NCBI RefSeq assembly: GCF_002105465.1
Contig: NZ_NCSQ01000171.1
Span: 93,391 to 157,390, forward strand
DNA length: 64,000 nt
Source of the DNA: Aquidulcibacter paucihalophilus
GTDB taxonomy: Bacteria; Pseudomonadota; Alphaproteobacteria; Caulobacterales; Aquidulcibacteraceae
Direction: 5' to 3'
Shown one piece after another: positions 25,726-35,706 of the stretch. How positions within the stretch are numbered: position 1 is the first letter of the stretch; each line of letters opens with the position of its first letter. Under the pieces are notes generated by a model. The model had not been told where the DNA came from. It searched no databases and was given only the letters and a program-made list of their open reading frames with translations. Made by a program: the position numbers and the translations under genes.

Positions 25726-27153
25726 ATGCATGAAGAAGCCGCGACCTCTCTCCAAAGCCAACAGATAGACCGCCCCACATCTGCCCGAGCACCAGACGGG
25801 AAGACAGGCAAGACCCTGTTTATCCAGACATATGGCTGTCAAATGAATGTCTATGACAGCGAACGTATGGCTGATGTCTTGCGGCCCTTGGGCTACAGCC
25901 CAGTTGATAAGCCTGATAATGCAAACCTTGTTGTGCTCAACACCTGCCATATTCGCGAGAAGGCAACCGAAAAAGTCTATTCTGAAATTGGTCGTCTTAA
26001 GGCACATAAGGACTTGATGGCGCAGAACGGTGCCAAAATGACCATTGCGATCGCAGGCTGTGTCGCTCAAGCCGAGGGCGAAGAAATCATGCGTCGCGCG
26101 CCAGCGGTAGATTTGGTCGTGGGCCCACAAGCCTATCATAAGCTACCCGAGTTGATCGCCCGTGCCGCCCGAGCGAGCGGTGAGCGACTTGAGACGAGCT
26201 TCGAGGCTGACGAGAAGTTTGACGCCTTGCCAACTTTGCGCGCACCCGATGGACCATCGGCCTTTTTGTCTGTGCAAGAAGGGTGCGATAAATTCTGTAC
26301 CTTCTGTGTTGTGCCCTACACGCGCGGCGCGGAATATTCGCGCCCAGTTGATCCCATTATTCTCGAAGCTCGCGGGCTTGCGCAGCAAGGGGTACGGGAA
26401 ATCACGCTTTTGGGTCAAAACGTCAACGCCTACCATGGGCAGGGGCCGACATTGTCTGGTTCTGAGACATGGTCTTTGGCACAATTGGTTCGCCATCTCG
26501 CCAAGATCGGTGGGATAGAGCGCATCCGCTATACGACGTCACACCCTTGCGACATGAGCGACGACTTGATTGAAGCCCATGGCGAAGTGAAGGAACTAAT
26601 GCCCTATCTGCACCTGCCTGTGCAGTCTGGCTCCAACAAAATCCTCAAAGCTATGAACCGCAAGCACAGTGTAGAGAGCTATCTCGACACCATTGCCAAG
26701 GTACGTCAGGCACGTCCTGACATCGCTTTGGCTTCAGATTTTATTGTGGGTTTCCCCGGAGAGACCGAACAAGATTTTGAAGACACGATGGAACTGGTTC
26801 GCGCGGTGGGCTATGCAGGAGCCTATAGTTTCAAATATTCTAAGCGCCCGGGCACGCCAGCCTCTGAAATGTATGGCCAAGTCGCTTCAGAAGTCGCCGA
26901 TGACCGACTGCAACGTTTGCAAGCCTTGATATTAGAGCAACAGCGCGCCTTTAATGCTGCCAAAATTGGGGAGACTTTTGATGTGCTCTTCACCGGTAAG
27001 GGCCGCAATGAAGGCCAGATCTTGGGCCGTAGCCCATGGTTGCAGTCGGTCCATGTTGCCGGGCCAGAACATCTGATTGGCCAAATCCAAAGTGTTCGAA
27101 TAATTGGCACCATGCCGAATTCCCTGACCGGGGAATTGGTGACTGCTTCGTGA
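25726..27153 (+). CDS. miaB: tRNA-2-methylthio-N6-dimethylallyladenosine synthase MiaB
   Basis: A 475-residue radical-SAM methylthiotransferase modifying A37 of tRNAs. The N-terminal UPF0004 domain holds the auxiliary-cluster cysteines in [21 protein letters not shown] and [10 protein letters not shown]; the radical-SAM cysteines are in [17 protein letters not shown]. The C-terminal TRAM domain includes [20 protein letters not shown]. The stop overlaps the GTG start of the phoH-ybeY gene, as in the conserved alphaproteobacterial miaB-phoH-ybeY-corC-lnt operon. Confidence 0.96.
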   Translation: MHEEAATSLQSQQIDRPTSARAPDGKTGKTLFIQTYGCQMNVYDSERMADVLRPLGYSPVDKPDNANLVVLNTCHIREKATEKVYSEIGRLKAHKDLMAQNGAKMTIAIAGCVAQAEGEEIMRRAPAVDLVVGPQAYHKLPELIARAARASGERLETSFEADEKFDALPTLRAPDGPSAFLSVQEGCDKFCTFCVVPYTRGAEYSRPVDPIILEARGLAQQGVREITLLGQNVNAYHGQGPTLSGSETWSLAQLVRHLAKIGGIERIRYTTSHPCDMSDDLIEAHGEVKELMPYLHLPVQSGSNKILKAMNRKHSVESYLDTIAKVRQARPDIALASDFIVGFPGETEQDFEDTMELVRAVGYAGAYSFKYSKRPGTPASEMYGQVASEVADDRLQRLQALILEQQRAFNAAKIGETFDVLFTGKGRNEGQILGRSPWLQSVHVAGPEHLIGQIQSVRIIGTMPNSLTGELVTAS

Positions 27154-28646
27154 CGCGTCGTCGCAAATCAGAAGAAGGGCGCGTCGCCCTCACCAACCCA
27201 AACTTGGTGCCTTTAGTGGCGGGTCCGGCTCATCGTAATTTGACCTTGGTCGAGGATGCTTTTGGTGTCGATGTAACCGCCCAAGGCGGTGATATTTTGG
27301 TCCATGGCGATGATCCTGTGTCGGTTGGCCAAGCGCGCGAGGCATTGCAGGCTCTCATCGAGAGGGCGGCGGCCGGGATGGCTTTGGGTCTGCCTGAAGT
27401 CCGTTCGGCTATCACCTTCGTTCGGGCGGGTTCGCGCGCGCGCAGCGGCGCTCTTTCGTTGCCCGGGCGCCGCGCCGACATCAAGCCCAGAACCCCGACT
27501 CAAGCCATTTATCTCGACGCTCTCATGGGTGGCGAGTACGACCTCGTGTTCGGCGTTGGGCCTGCCGGAACTGGAAAGACTTTTTTGGCCGTGGCGGTTG
27601 GCGTCTCGCTATTGCTAGAAGGGCGCGTCTCACGCGTTGTAGTGACCCGACCCGCTGTGGAAGCGGGTGAACGATTGGGCTTTCTGCCGGGAGACCTTGA
27701 AGAGAAGGTGGATCCCTATCTTCAGCCTATTTGGGATGCCTTCAAAACCCTTCTAGGAGCCGCGCAATTAGAGCGCCGCAAAGCCGCAGGTGAAATTGAG
27801 GTCGCCCCACTGGCCTTCATGCGCGGGAGAACTTTGTCCGATGCATTTGTGATCGTGGATGAAGCGCAGAATACCACTCGCATGCAGATGAAAATGCTGC
27901 TGACCCGTTTGGGTGAGGGGTCGCGTATGGCAGTCAATGGCGATCCAAGTCAGATCGATTTGCCGCGCGCCAGCGAGTCCGGCTTGCCCCATGCATTACG
28001 AATCCTGCGGCGAGTTGAAGGCATGAAGATCGTCCACTTTACGGCAGAAGATGTCGTCCGCCACCCCCTCGTCGGGCGGATCGTCTCGGCATATGAGCGT
28101 GAAGCTGACGAGGCAGTCCCCGCCCGCGCTGTGCCGATTGCAGAACCAGAGCACACTATGACTAACCGCCCCGCATCCTTTGGCGTTGACGTACAAATCG
28201 AAGCTGAAGGTTGGTATCAAGTTTTCGGACCAGACTCCGAGGCCGAAATCGAGAAAATCGTGCAGGCGGTCTCACGTTATTTTGAACCAGCCGAAGATAG
28301 CTTCGCATTGCTTCTGACCAGCGATCCGGTCGTTCAAGCTTTAAACGCGCAGTGGCGCCATAAAGACCAGCCAACAAATGTCTTATCTTTTCCAGCACCT
28401 GAGACAGTTCACGCGCTTGAGAAAACCTTGGGGGATGTCGCGCTTGCTTACGAAACCTGTGCGCGCGAGGCCCTTGAACAGGGCAAAAACCTCAAAGATC
28501 ACGCTACCCATTTACTTGTGCATGGGCTATTACATCTTTTAGGATATGATCATGAAGCCGATGATGATGCGGCGGAGATGGAAGGCTTAGAGAGAGAGAT
28601 ATTGGCAAACCTCGGTATTGCTGATCCTTATCACACCCATGACTGA
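27150..28646 (+). CDS. PhoH-YbeY fusion: PhoH-like ATPase joined to rRNA maturation endonuclease
   Basis: One uninterrupted 498-residue frame carries two proteins that are normally separate neighbours. Residues about 1-325 are PhoH-like: the P-loop [13 protein letters not shown] (K143), [17 protein letters not shown], Walker [10 protein letters not shown] (D237) and [13 protein letters not shown]. Residues from about 337 are YbeY: VLSFPAPE and the zinc site [11 protein letters not shown], with H458, H462 and H468. I chose GTG 27150, overlapping the miaB stop. An in-frame ATG at 28158 begins exactly where a stand-alone YbeY would, but it has no strong ribosome-binding site. YbeY matures 16S rRNA ends; PhoH is an RNA-linked NTPase. 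The fusion is rare to my knowledge. A sequencing error joining two frames is possible. Confidence 0.9.
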   Translation: MTRRRKSEEGRVALTNPNLVPLVAGPAHRNLTLVEDAFGVDVTAQGGDILVHGDDPVSVGQAREALQALIERAAAGMALGLPEVRSAITFVRAGSRARSGALSLPGRRADIKPRTPTQAIYLDALMGGEYDLVFGVGPAGTGKTFLAVAVGVSLLLEGRVSRVVVTRPAVEAGERLGFLPGDLEEKVDPYLQPIWDAFKTLLGAAQLERRKAAGEIEVAPLAFMRGRTLSDAFVIVDEAQNTTRMQMKMLLTRLGEGSRMAVNGDPSQIDLPRASESGLPHALRILRRVEGMKIVHFTAEDVVRHPLVGRIVSAYEREADEAVPARAVPIAEPEHTMTNRPASFGVDVQIEAEGWYQVFGPDSEAEIEKIVQAVSRYFEPAEDSFALLLTSDPVVQALNAQWRHKDQPTNVLSFPAPETVHALEKTLGDVALAYETCAREALEQGKNLKDHATHLLVHGLLHLLGYDHEADDDAAEMEGLEREILANLGIADPYHTHD

Positions 28647-29571
28647 CGACCCATCCAGTAGTAACTCAGCCAAGAAAACAAGCTTTTGGAAGCGGTGGAC
28701 GCAAAAGCTGCGTCGCCAGAACGCTTATGCAGGCCTAGATCCCGCCGAGCTCCTGCGTGAGCGCGAGCAGTCTGGCGAAACGATTGAGCGCAATCAAAAG
28801 GACATGATCGTCAAGGCCGCAAGCTTTGATCGGTTGTCGGTGCGTGACGTAATGGTACCCCGCGCCGACATTACGGCCGTAGAAATTGAGATGCCGCTTG
28901 GCGAAGTCGCCCGCATGTTTGAGGAACATCAGCATTCTCGTATGCCGGTTTATTCCGAAAATCTCGACACACCCTTGGGCTTTGTCCACGTCAAAGACAT
29001 TCTATCCTTGCTGATTCCGGATGCAGAGGGTCAGACCAAGGCAAAGTTGGATGATCTCGTCTTAGGGCGGCTAAAGCGCGATTTGCTCTATGTTCCGATC
29101 TCCATGAAGTTACCAAACCTGTTGCTGCAAATGCGTGCAAAGCGATGCCATATGGCACTTGTGATCGATGAATATGGTGGCACCGATGGCTTGGTGACGA
29201 TTGAAGACCTCGTAGAAGAAATCATTGGCGATATTGATGACGAACACGATGATCTCGATCAGGACCTCATCGTTGATACCGGAAACGGCGTCTGGGAGGC
29301 CGATGCGCGGGTAGAGTTAGATGACTTTTCTGAGCGTGCTGGCGTGGATCTGACGCTGGAAGATATGGAAGATGATATTGATACGCTGGGTGGTTTGGTC
29401 TTTGCACTTGCAGGACGGGTCCCGCCACGCGGTGAAATCCTTCATCATCCTACTGGCTATGATTTTGAAGTCATTGATGCGGACCCGCGCAGAATCAAGC
29501 GGGTGCGTATCCGTTCCGCCAAAGCGGTGGAAAAGGCAAATACCGATAGTTCTCAGGCACCATCTGCGTGA
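28639..29571 (+). CDS. CorC/HlyC-type CBS domain protein
   Basis: A 310-residue protein starting at ATG 28639, overlapping the phoH-ybeY stop by eight bases. It has two CBS domains ([16 protein letters not shown] and the [26 protein letters not shown] block, residues about 65-195) and a C-terminal CorC_HlyC/transporter-associated domain ending near the [11 protein letters not shown] segment. It lacks the N-terminal membrane DUF21 part, as usual for the CorC form linked to magnesium/cobalt efflux. It is encoded within the miaB-lnt operon. Confidence 0.9.
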   Translation: MTDDPSSSNSAKKTSFWKRWTQKLRRQNAYAGLDPAELLREREQSGETIERNQKDMIVKAASFDRLSVRDVMVPRADITAVEIEMPLGEVARMFEEHQHSRMPVYSENLDTPLGFVHVKDILSLLIPDAEGQTKAKLDDLVLGRLKRDLLYVPISMKLPNLLLQMRAKRCHMALVIDEYGGTDGLVTIEDLVEEIIGDIDDEHDDLDQDLIVDTGNGVWEADARVELDDFSERAGVDLTLEDMEDDIDTLGGLVFALAGRVPPRGEILHHPTGYDFEVIDADPRRIKRVRIRSAKAVEKANTDSSQAPSA

Positions 29572-31181
29572 CTGACACCCTAATGCCCCCATCATCGGCG
29601 GCTGAGCCCGAAACAAGTCATCCCATAGCTATTCTGGGCCCGAACAAGCCTGCTTGGCTCTCTGGTTTAGGTGCGATGTTGTTAGGTGCACTCGCGGTCT
29701 TGGGCCATGCACCTTTCCATATTTGGCCGGCCTTCATGGTATCCATCTGCGGCCTCATTTTCTTGCTGGATGGCGCATTTCAAAACAAGAAGCGGCTTAG
29801 ATCGGCCTTTTGGCGCGGCTGGTCTTGGGGATTTGGCTACTTCCTCGCTGGGATGTTTTGGGTCGGCAATGCGTTTTTGGTCGATCCCGAGAAATTTGCC
29901 GTCTTGATGCCATTCGCTGTTACAGCTTTGCCCGCCGCGATGGGTGTGTATTGGGGGCTGGCGGCTGTTGCGGCGCAAGGGCTTTGGCGCGCAGGGCCGT
30001 CTCGTATTCTGATTTTTGCCGTCTGCTTTGGCATGAGCGAATTTGCGCGTAGCCATTTATTCACCGGCCTTCCTTGGAATTTGCCGGCCTATATTTGGAA
30101 ACCGGGAGAGCCGATCAGCCAAGTTGCCGGCTTAATCGGTCCTTATGGGCTGTCAGTCTTGACCCTCTGGGCTTTAGCAACACCCGTCGTCCTTTTGGCA
30201 ACGGGCGAGGGGCGCAAGCGCTATATCTCTCTTGTCGTCGCAGGGGGGTTAGCATTGGGTAGCTATGCGTATGGCTTGATTCAGCTTCGCGCAGCGGGGC
30301 CGATTGATCCGATGGCTGGAAAAGGTCCTGTGATTGCTGCCGGCCAAGCTGGGTTTAGCCAAAAGGAGGTGTGGGATCCCGCCAATACGGTGCGGATCGT
30401 TGAAACCTATCTTGATTTGTTGGAAACGTCAGACTCCCAGAAGGCAGATATTGTGGTTTGGCCGGAAGGGGCTTTCCCATTCATTCTTTTGGAAGAGCCC
30501 CTTGTCTTAGAGCAGATTCAAGCCCGCCTCGGTGCACGGACTTTAGCAGTCGGTTCCATTCGTCGTGACCTTTTGGCCGGACAAGCGCTCTTTTCCAATA
30601 GTCTGCTGGTGTTTGATGTGGAGAATGGCGGCCTAACCACGCGCGCCGTCTATGATAAGCATCATTTGGTACCGTTTGGTGAATATCTGCCCCTGCGATC
30701 GCTGTTCCAGGTTTTCGGGATTGCAAGTCTAGTCTCTTATGATGGCGAGATGTCACCAGGGCCAGAGCCCGCGACATTAAGCCTTCCCAAAGCGCCTTTG
30801 GCCGATCCCCGCATTTGTTATGAGATTGTGTTTCCAAGCTTCAACAAGCAAGCGACTGGTAAAGCTGCTTGGATCCTGAATGTGTCGATTGATGCATGGT
30901 ATGGTGATTTGCTGGGGCCAGATCAGCATTATGCGCAAGCCCGTTATCGTGCCATTGAAACAGGGCTGCCTGTGGTGCGATCCGCTAGTGGCGGGTGGTC
31001 CGCTATTGTTGATCGCCTCGGACGCCCAGTGGCTGAACATCGCGCCGGGGCTGGCTATGCGACGGCACGACTGCCGGAGTTCTTCGGACCCACTTTCTAT
31101 GCCCGTTTCGGCGAACTCGGGTTTGGCATTTTAATTCTTGGTTTCGGCCTGATGGCGGTTTGGCGACACAAGCGGCATTGA
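29568..31181 (+). CDS. lnt: Apolipoprotein N-acyltransferase
   Basis: A 537-residue inner-membrane enzyme that N-acylates the amino-terminal cysteine of lipoproteins. It has about seven membrane helices and a periplasmic nitrilase-like domain with the triad E300 (VVWPEGAFPF), K364 (YDKHHLVPFGEYLP) and C417 (PRICYEIVFPS). The GTG start at 29568 overlaps the corC stop. This placement and length are typical of alphaproteobacteria. Confidence 0.95.
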   Translation: MTDTLMPPSSAAEPETSHPIAILGPNKPAWLSGLGAMLLGALAVLGHAPFHIWPAFMVSICGLIFLLDGAFQNKKRLRSAFWRGWSWGFGYFLAGMFWVGNAFLVDPEKFAVLMPFAVTALPAAMGVYWGLAAVAAQGLWRAGPSRILIFAVCFGMSEFARSHLFTGLPWNLPAYIWKPGEPISQVAGLIGPYGLSVLTLWALATPVVLLATGEGRKRYISLVVAGGLALGSYAYGLIQLRAAGPIDPMAGKGPVIAAGQAGFSQKEVWDPANTVRIVETYLDLLETSDSQKADIVVWPEGAFPFILLEEPLVLEQIQARLGARTLAVGSIRRDLLAGQALFSNSLLVFDVENGGLTTRAVYDKHHLVPFGEYLPLRSLFQVFGIASLVSYDGEMSPGPEPATLSLPKAPLADPRICYEIVFPSFNKQATGKAAWILNVSIDAWYGDLLGPDQHYAQARYRAIETGLPVVRSASGGWSAIVDRLGRPVAEHRAGAGYATARLPEFFGPTFYARFGELGFGILILGFGLMAVWRHKRH

Positions 31182-31205
31182 CACAAACAACTCTTCATTG
31201 AAATA

Positions 31206-31637
31206 ATGTCTGCACCAAGGCAAGGTTTCATGATTAATCATCGTCGTTCTACTTCCGTTGATGCTTATGTTGGCTGTCGCTTAAAGCAGCGGCGTGAAGA
31301 TTTGGGTATGAGCCAAGAGCGCTTGGCCGAATTGCTGGGTCTGTCGTTTCAACAAGTTCAAAAATACGAACGCGGCATGAACCGAATCGGGGCAAGCCGT
31401 CTATTCCAACTTTGCGGCCTATTGGGCGTTGAGCCGTCCTTCTTCTTCGACGGGCTAAACGTGGCGCTAGGGCCGGGTGTTGCAGAAATTCCAAGCGTGG
31501 CAGAGACACTCTCTACCGCAAGTCTTTTGGCTGCCCCTGGCGCTCTTGAGCTTCTGGCCGATTATGCGCGCTTAAAATCCAGCACTCAGCGCAAGAAGGT
31601 CATTGAGCTAGTTCGCATTCTGGCTGATGGCGACTAG
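31206..31637 (+). CDS. XRE-family helix-turn-helix regulator
   Basis: A 143-residue (or 135 if started at 31230) regulator with an N-terminal HTH domain: LKQRREDLGMSQERLAELLGLSFQQVQKYERGMNRIGASRL divided into helix, turn and recognition helix at about residues 27-67. The C-terminal part is a dimerisation-like region ending RKKVIELVRILAD. This type of regulator commonly follows lnt in alphaproteobacteria, often before metK, which is absent here. The start at 31206 has no ribosome-binding site, whereas 31230 has an AAGGCAAGG upstream. Confidence 0.87.
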   Translation: MSAPRQGFMINHRRSTSVDAYVGCRLKQRREDLGMSQERLAELLGLSFQQVQKYERGMNRIGASRLFQLCGLLGVEPSFFFDGLNVALGPGVAEIPSVAETLSTASLLAAPGALELLADYARLKSSTQRKKVIELVRILADGD

Positions 31638-31714
31638 GCTCTGTACGAGGGGTTGCTGCCAAGCGTAGATTTCCGGCTCTAGTCCAAGGGCAGCCAAACG
31701 GGCATAAGCAGCCC

Positions 31715-32431
31715 ATGTCCAACCCTGATTTCTCTGCACCAAAGCCCTTTGGGCCGCTCCGATCCTTTGGACGCGTGCGTGGCCGCGCTTTATCCGATCG
31801 CCAAGAACAGCTGTTTGAAACCCTATTTCCACGCGTGTCGATTCCAGCAGAACCAGCCCATGGCCTAGACCCCAGCCACTGGATGCCCTCTGCGGAAGCC
31901 ATTGTTTTTGAGATCGGCTTTGGTGGAGCCGAGCATTTGATTGGGCAAGCCGAGCGTCATCCAAATCACCTCTTTCTGGGGGCCGAGCCCTTTCAAGAAG
32001 GGGTTGCCAAGGCCTTGGTTGGTATTGAAGACCGCGGCCTTACGAATGTGCGTCTTTCGGCGTCAGATGCCCGGCCCGTTTTGCAGGCCCTCAAGCCGGC
32101 CAGCCTCGACAAGCTGGTGGTCCTGTTTCCGGACCCATGGCATAAGGCCAAACACAATAAGCGTCGTCTTATCCAAACCGCCTTTTTGGACGATGCCCAT
32201 AAAGCACTTAAGCTCGGCGGTGAGCTTCGTTTTGCCACCGATTGGGCCGATTATGCCGCGTGGACGCTAGAGAAAGTAACCCAACACGGTGGCTTTGAGT
32301 GGCAGGCAGAGATGGCGGCTGATTGGCGGACGCCACCAGACGATCACATTACAACGCGATATGAAATCAAAAAGCTTGGGGATTGCGCGCCTATTTTCTT
32401 GCGCTTTACCGCCCGCCCGCGGGGGTTGTGA
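31715..32431 (+). CDS. trmB: tRNA (guanine-N7-)-methyltransferase
   Basis: A 238-residue SAM-dependent enzyme methylating G46 of tRNA. Family motifs seen are EIGFGGAEHL (SAM site), the FPDPWHKAKHNKRRLI active-site block, and RFATDWADYAAWTL. The ATG at 31715 follows a short gap after the XRE gene. Its 3' end overlaps the convergent ABC-transporter gene by 26 bases, which is noteworthy but not unusual. Confidence 0.95.
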   Translation: MSNPDFSAPKPFGPLRSFGRVRGRALSDRQEQLFETLFPRVSIPAEPAHGLDPSHWMPSAEAIVFEIGFGGAEHLIGQAERHPNHLFLGAEPFQEGVAKALVGIEDRGLTNVRLSASDARPVLQALKPASLDKLVVLFPDPWHKAKHNKRRLIQTAFLDDAHKALKLGGELRFATDWADYAAWTLEKVTQHGGFEWQAEMAADWRTPPDDHITTRYEIKKLGDCAPIFLRFTARPRGL

Positions 32432-33356
32432 GGGCAACAAAGACATCTTCCAAATTGGGTTCTTCGATCCGTAAATCCTTTATCCGCACTCCAGCGCCCA
32501 TCGCCTGAGACAAGAGTGCTTCCACGCTGTGCTCGTTGGGTCGGTAGTGAATGGCCAAAGCCCCATCTGGGCGTAACACACATTCAAGATCGGATAGGCC
32601 CGAAGGAATTTGCGTTAAGGGCTCTAAGGGAGAGATCACCACTGCCTTTTTGTCGAGCCGCTTCAAAATAGTCGGCGTTGGCTCAGAGGCAATCAGTCGT
32701 CCTTGATCGATGATCGCAATATTGTCGCACAATTCCTGCGCCTCTTCGAGATAGTGCGTGGTCAGGACAATCGTCACACCACGCTCTTTATTCAGCATCG
32801 TGATATATTCCCACAACGAGCGGCGGAGTTCGACGTCAACGCCGGCGGTGGGTTCATCCAGAATGACAACCGGCGGCGTGTGCACAAGTGCTTTGGCGAT
32901 CAACAACCGACGCTTCATGCCTCCTGATAATTGCCGAGAATATGTGTCGCGCTTATCCGCCAAGCCAACGGCTTCCAGCAACTCCATCGAACGCCGTTCC
33001 TTGGGCGGGACCCCATAAAAACCGGCTTGGAGCTCGAGTGTTTCAAAGGGGGTAAAGAAGGCATCAAAACTGATTTCTTGTGGCACAATCCCAATGGCTG
33101 CCTTAGCAGTGCGATGGTCTTTGTCGATATCGATGTCCCAGATACGAACTTCACCCGCCGTTTTGATGACTAGGCCAGCCAGAATGTTGATAAATGTGGA
33201 CTTTCCTGCGCCATTTGGCCCCAATAGGCCGAATATAGACCCTTTTGGGATTGCGAGGTCCAACCCTTTCAGAGCCTGCTTTTCGGGAGATTTTCCGCTG
33301 GCTGCATAGGTTTTTTGAAGCCCGCGGGCTTCAATCGCAAAAGGGGATTGGGTCAT
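32406..33356 (-). CDS. ABC transporter ATP-binding protein (ABC-2 export type)
   Basis: A 316-residue ATPase starting at ATG 33356. Walker A is GPNGAGKST, the signature is QLSGGMKRRL, Walker B VVILDEPTAGVD and the switch TTHYLEEAQEL, with a C-terminal DUF4162-like tail. Such proteins power ABC-2 exporters of drugs or surface material (YadG-like). The usual permease gene is not adjacent in this window, so the partner is not visible. Overlaps the end of trmB by 26 bases. Confidence 0.9.
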   Translation of the reverse strand: MTQSPFAIEARGLQKTYAASGKSPEKQALKGLDLAIPKGSIFGLLGPNGAGKSTFINILAGLVIKTAGEVRIWDIDIDKDHRTAKAAIGIVPQEISFDAFFTPFETLELQAGFYGVPPKERRSMELLEAVGLADKRDTYSRQLSGGMKRRLLIAKALVHTPPVVILDEPTAGVDVELRRSLWEYITMLNKERGVTIVLTTHYLEEAQELCDNIAIIDQGRLIASEPTPTILKRLDKKAVVISPLEPLTQIPSGLSDLECVLRPDGALAIHYRPNEHSVEALLSQAMGAGVRIKDLRIEEPNLEDVFVALTTPAGGR

Positions 33357-33458
33357 GGTTTCTCGCTTGGCGCACACGTTGACGGATAGGGCCCGAAAGT
33401 TCTAATTAGGACGCTAAACAGGCCGTAGCAATCACGCCACTGTGAGAGAAGCAGATTT

Positions 33459-33662
33459 ATGTCCGTCTCCGTACTTCTAAAGAACAAGCAGCCAGTTGAA
33501 ACCATTTATGTGGATGGTCATCGCATCGCCTGTGATGGCGGTGGCGGTGCTTTGGGGCACCCAAAGGTTTGGTATGAGATGGGTGACGAAGGCCAGGTTG
33601 AGTGCCTGTACTGTGGCCGTTTGTATGTGCAGAAGACCGCTGAAGGTGGTGCAACGCACTAA
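33459..33662 (+). CDS. Small zinc-finger protein (NDUFS6-like, zf-CHCC)
   Basis: A 67-residue protein with the pattern IACDGGGGALGHPKVWYEM...ECLYCGRLYV, giving the Cys-His-Cys-Cys zinc ligand set (C26, H34, C50, C53) of the zf-CHCC family. Mitochondrial NDUFS6 and the alphaproteobacterial homologue are linked to complex I assembly. It stands alone between the ABC ATPase and the tad locus. Confidence 0.85.
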   Translation: MSVSVLLKNKQPVETIYVDGHRIACDGGGGALGHPKVWYEMGDEGQVECLYCGRLYVQKTAEGGATH

Positions 33663-33687
33663 GATTGGATTTAGCTCAGCTTGCCGT

Positions 33688-34716
33688 TTACCGAGGCGGC
33701 GCACCCGAAATGTTTTTGGGACCAGCGCCGCCATTCATGTTCTGATACTGGATATAGGCTGGCGTCAGAATCACGATGAACAGAACCGGCAAGAAAAACA
33801 CAATCATCGGCACCGTTAGCTTTGCCGGCAGAGCGGCTGCCTTTTTCTCAGCTTCCGTCATCCTCAATTCGCGGTTTTCTTTCGCCATTACCCGCAGGGC
33901 CGCGCCGAGTGGTGTACCATATCGTTCGGCTTGGATCAGCGCTGTAGCGACGCCCTTTACGCCAGGATGATTGGTGCGCTTAGCCAAATTTTCATAAGCC
34001 ACGCGTCGATCCTGCAGATAGGCGAGCTCCGCATTGGTCAAGCTCAATTCCTCCGCCAATTCGATGGAGGATGAACCGATTTCTTGACCGACGCGCAAGA
34101 AGGCCCCTTCGATTGACATGCCGGACTCAACGCAAATCAGCAGCAAGTCCAACGCATCCGGGAAAGCGCGCATGATTGATGTGCGCCGCTTGGTCGCGAT
34201 GTTTTTAACAATGATGTTTGGCAGGTAAAAACCCGCGACACACGCCCCAAGGGCCGCGATAAGCCGGTTGTTGCTGGTCATGTCCTTTCCAAAGATCGTG
34301 ACATAGGTCAGCGCGCCGATGAAAAAGAAAATTGGGGTCGCAAAGCGCGCAAAATAGAAGATGGCAACAGGCCCGGGGCCGCGAAGTCCTGCCTCCATCA
34401 AATTCTGGGTCACATTGGGATCTTCAAGCAGTTTCTGAAGGTTTAGCTTGTCGACGATCGACTTCCACGGACCTTTAGCGCGTTGGCGCAGGGACGTCTT
34501 TTCGGCGTGCTCAGCGGCAATGGTCGCGCGGCTCTTGCGGCGCATGGACTCGCGATCGGTTGCCACACCTTTCATGCGGGCCGCCAATTGGTCGGTTTTC
34601 CACAGAGGTTGGGCAATCGTCAAAGCAGTAATCAACAGCGCAACTGCCATGATGAGCGAGGCAACAAAATCTGGGTCTGTGACCGTCCGTGCAAAATCCT
34701 TAACTTCTGCGAACAT
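33688..34716 (-). CDS. tadC: Tad pilus inner-membrane platform protein TadC
   Basis: A 342-residue type II secretion F-like membrane protein, the second platform subunit of the Flp pilus. A T2SSF domain is seen in RAFPDALDLLLICVESGMSIEGAFLRV and later VMAKENRELRMTEAEKKAAALPAKL, with three to four membrane helices (N-terminal, about 110-180, and about 305-325). It is the last of eight leftward cpa/tad genes. A gap of 10 bases separates it from tadB. Confidence 0.92.
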   Translation of the reverse strand: MFAEVKDFARTVTDPDFVASLIMAVALLITALTIAQPLWKTDQLAARMKGVATDRESMRRKSRATIAAEHAEKTSLRQRAKGPWKSIVDKLNLQKLLEDPNVTQNLMEAGLRGPGPVAIFYFARFATPIFFFIGALTYVTIFGKDMTSNNRLIAALGACVAGFYLPNIIVKNIATKRRTSIMRAFPDALDLLLICVESGMSIEGAFLRVGQEIGSSSIELAEELSLTNAELAYLQDRRVAYENLAKRTNHPGVKGVATALIQAERYGTPLGAALRVMAKENRELRMTEAEKKAAALPAKLTVPMIVFFLPVLFIVILTPAYIQYQNMNGGAGPKNISGAPPR

Positions 34717-34726
34717 AGTTTGTTCC

Positions 34727-35701
34727 TTAAATATCGAAGTTAATCATGTTGCGCATGACGAGAATGCCGGTACCCATCATCAAAACCCCAACACCTAATC
34801 CAAGATGTCCAGTGGGGTCAGAGAAAAGTAGGCCCATGTAAGAGGGGCTTGTGATGTAAACCATCAAGCAGACGCAGATTGGCAAAGCGCCGATAATCAT
34901 GGCCGAGGCCTTGGCTTCGGAAGATAGGGCGTTGATCTTCTCGCGCATGAGTTTGCGCGACCGCAAGATCAAAGACAAATTGCCCAAGGCTTCTGAAAGG
35001 TTCCCACCCGCCTTCAATTGGATCGACAAAACGATCGAAAAGAAGCTGACTTCAGGAAGTGGCATGCGTTCAAAAAGCTTTGCCAAGCACTGATCCATCG
35101 GAACGCCCATGGATTGGCTATCGCAGATGCGCCGAAACTCTGTGCTCAAGGGTTCTGGTGCCTCCCGAGCGATGATCTTCAGACACTCTGCTAAGGGCAA
35201 GCCAGACTTCACACCGCGCACGATCACATCAATAGCGTTGGCGAATTCTGCAATGAATTTCTTTTGGCGCTGGCCAACCAGAAAGCCCAAAATCCAGCGC
35301 GGCAATCCAAAAGCAGCAACCCCACCTGCGCCCAAGGCAACGTACCAAGAATTGCCCGAGACCAATACGCCCAAAGCGACCAAGATGCCAATTGAACCCG
35401 ATGCGATCCAAAAAGTCTTTTCTTCGATCGTTAGACCCGCTTGCTCGATGCGCGCGCCGACAGAAAGTCGGGCCCGACGCAATTGCCGTTCCCGCATTTC
35501 GATATCCTTAATGTTGCCAAGCAAGCGCTTCCGGCGTGTTTCATCCGGGTCAGCACCGCGCCGTTTGATCGCGGACTCGCGCGACTGCGCCACCGACTTA
35601 ATTCGCTTTTGAGATTCCTGTTTGTCATCGCCGGCCAGCGCAATTCCGATCAGCACCACGCCGATGGCTACAATCACAGGAATGATGGTTCCAAGATCCA
35701 T
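34727..35701 (-). CDS. tadB: Tad pilus inner-membrane platform protein TadB
   Basis: A 324-residue T2SSF-type membrane protein that pairs with TadC to form the assembly platform driven by CpaF. The domain core is FANAIDVIVRGVKSGLPLAECLKII and MRSRKLMREKINALSSEAKASA-like text near residue 245, with hydrophobic helices near the N-terminus, at about 105-140 and at the C-terminus. It is spaced five bases from cpaF and ten from tadC. Confidence 0.92.
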   Translation of the reverse strand: MDLGTIIPVIVAIGVVLIGIALAGDDKQESQKRIKSVAQSRESAIKRRGADPDETRRKRLLGNIKDIEMRERQLRRARLSVGARIEQAGLTIEEKTFWIASGSIGILVALGVLVSGNSWYVALGAGGVAAFGLPRWILGFLVGQRQKKFIAEFANAIDVIVRGVKSGLPLAECLKIIAREAPEPLSTEFRRICDSQSMGVPMDQCLAKLFERMPLPEVSFFSIVLSIQLKAGGNLSEALGNLSLILRSRKLMREKINALSSEAKASAMIIGALPICVCLMVYITSPSYMGLLFSDPTGHLGLGVGVLMMGTGILVMRNMINFDI

Positions 35702-35706
35702 GTCTG

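Noticed and set aside
31638..31714. Expected metK with SAM-II riboswitch between the XRE gene and trmB
   Set aside because: In several alphaproteobacteria metK lies here, but the gap is only 77 bases and shows neither gene nor riboswitch.
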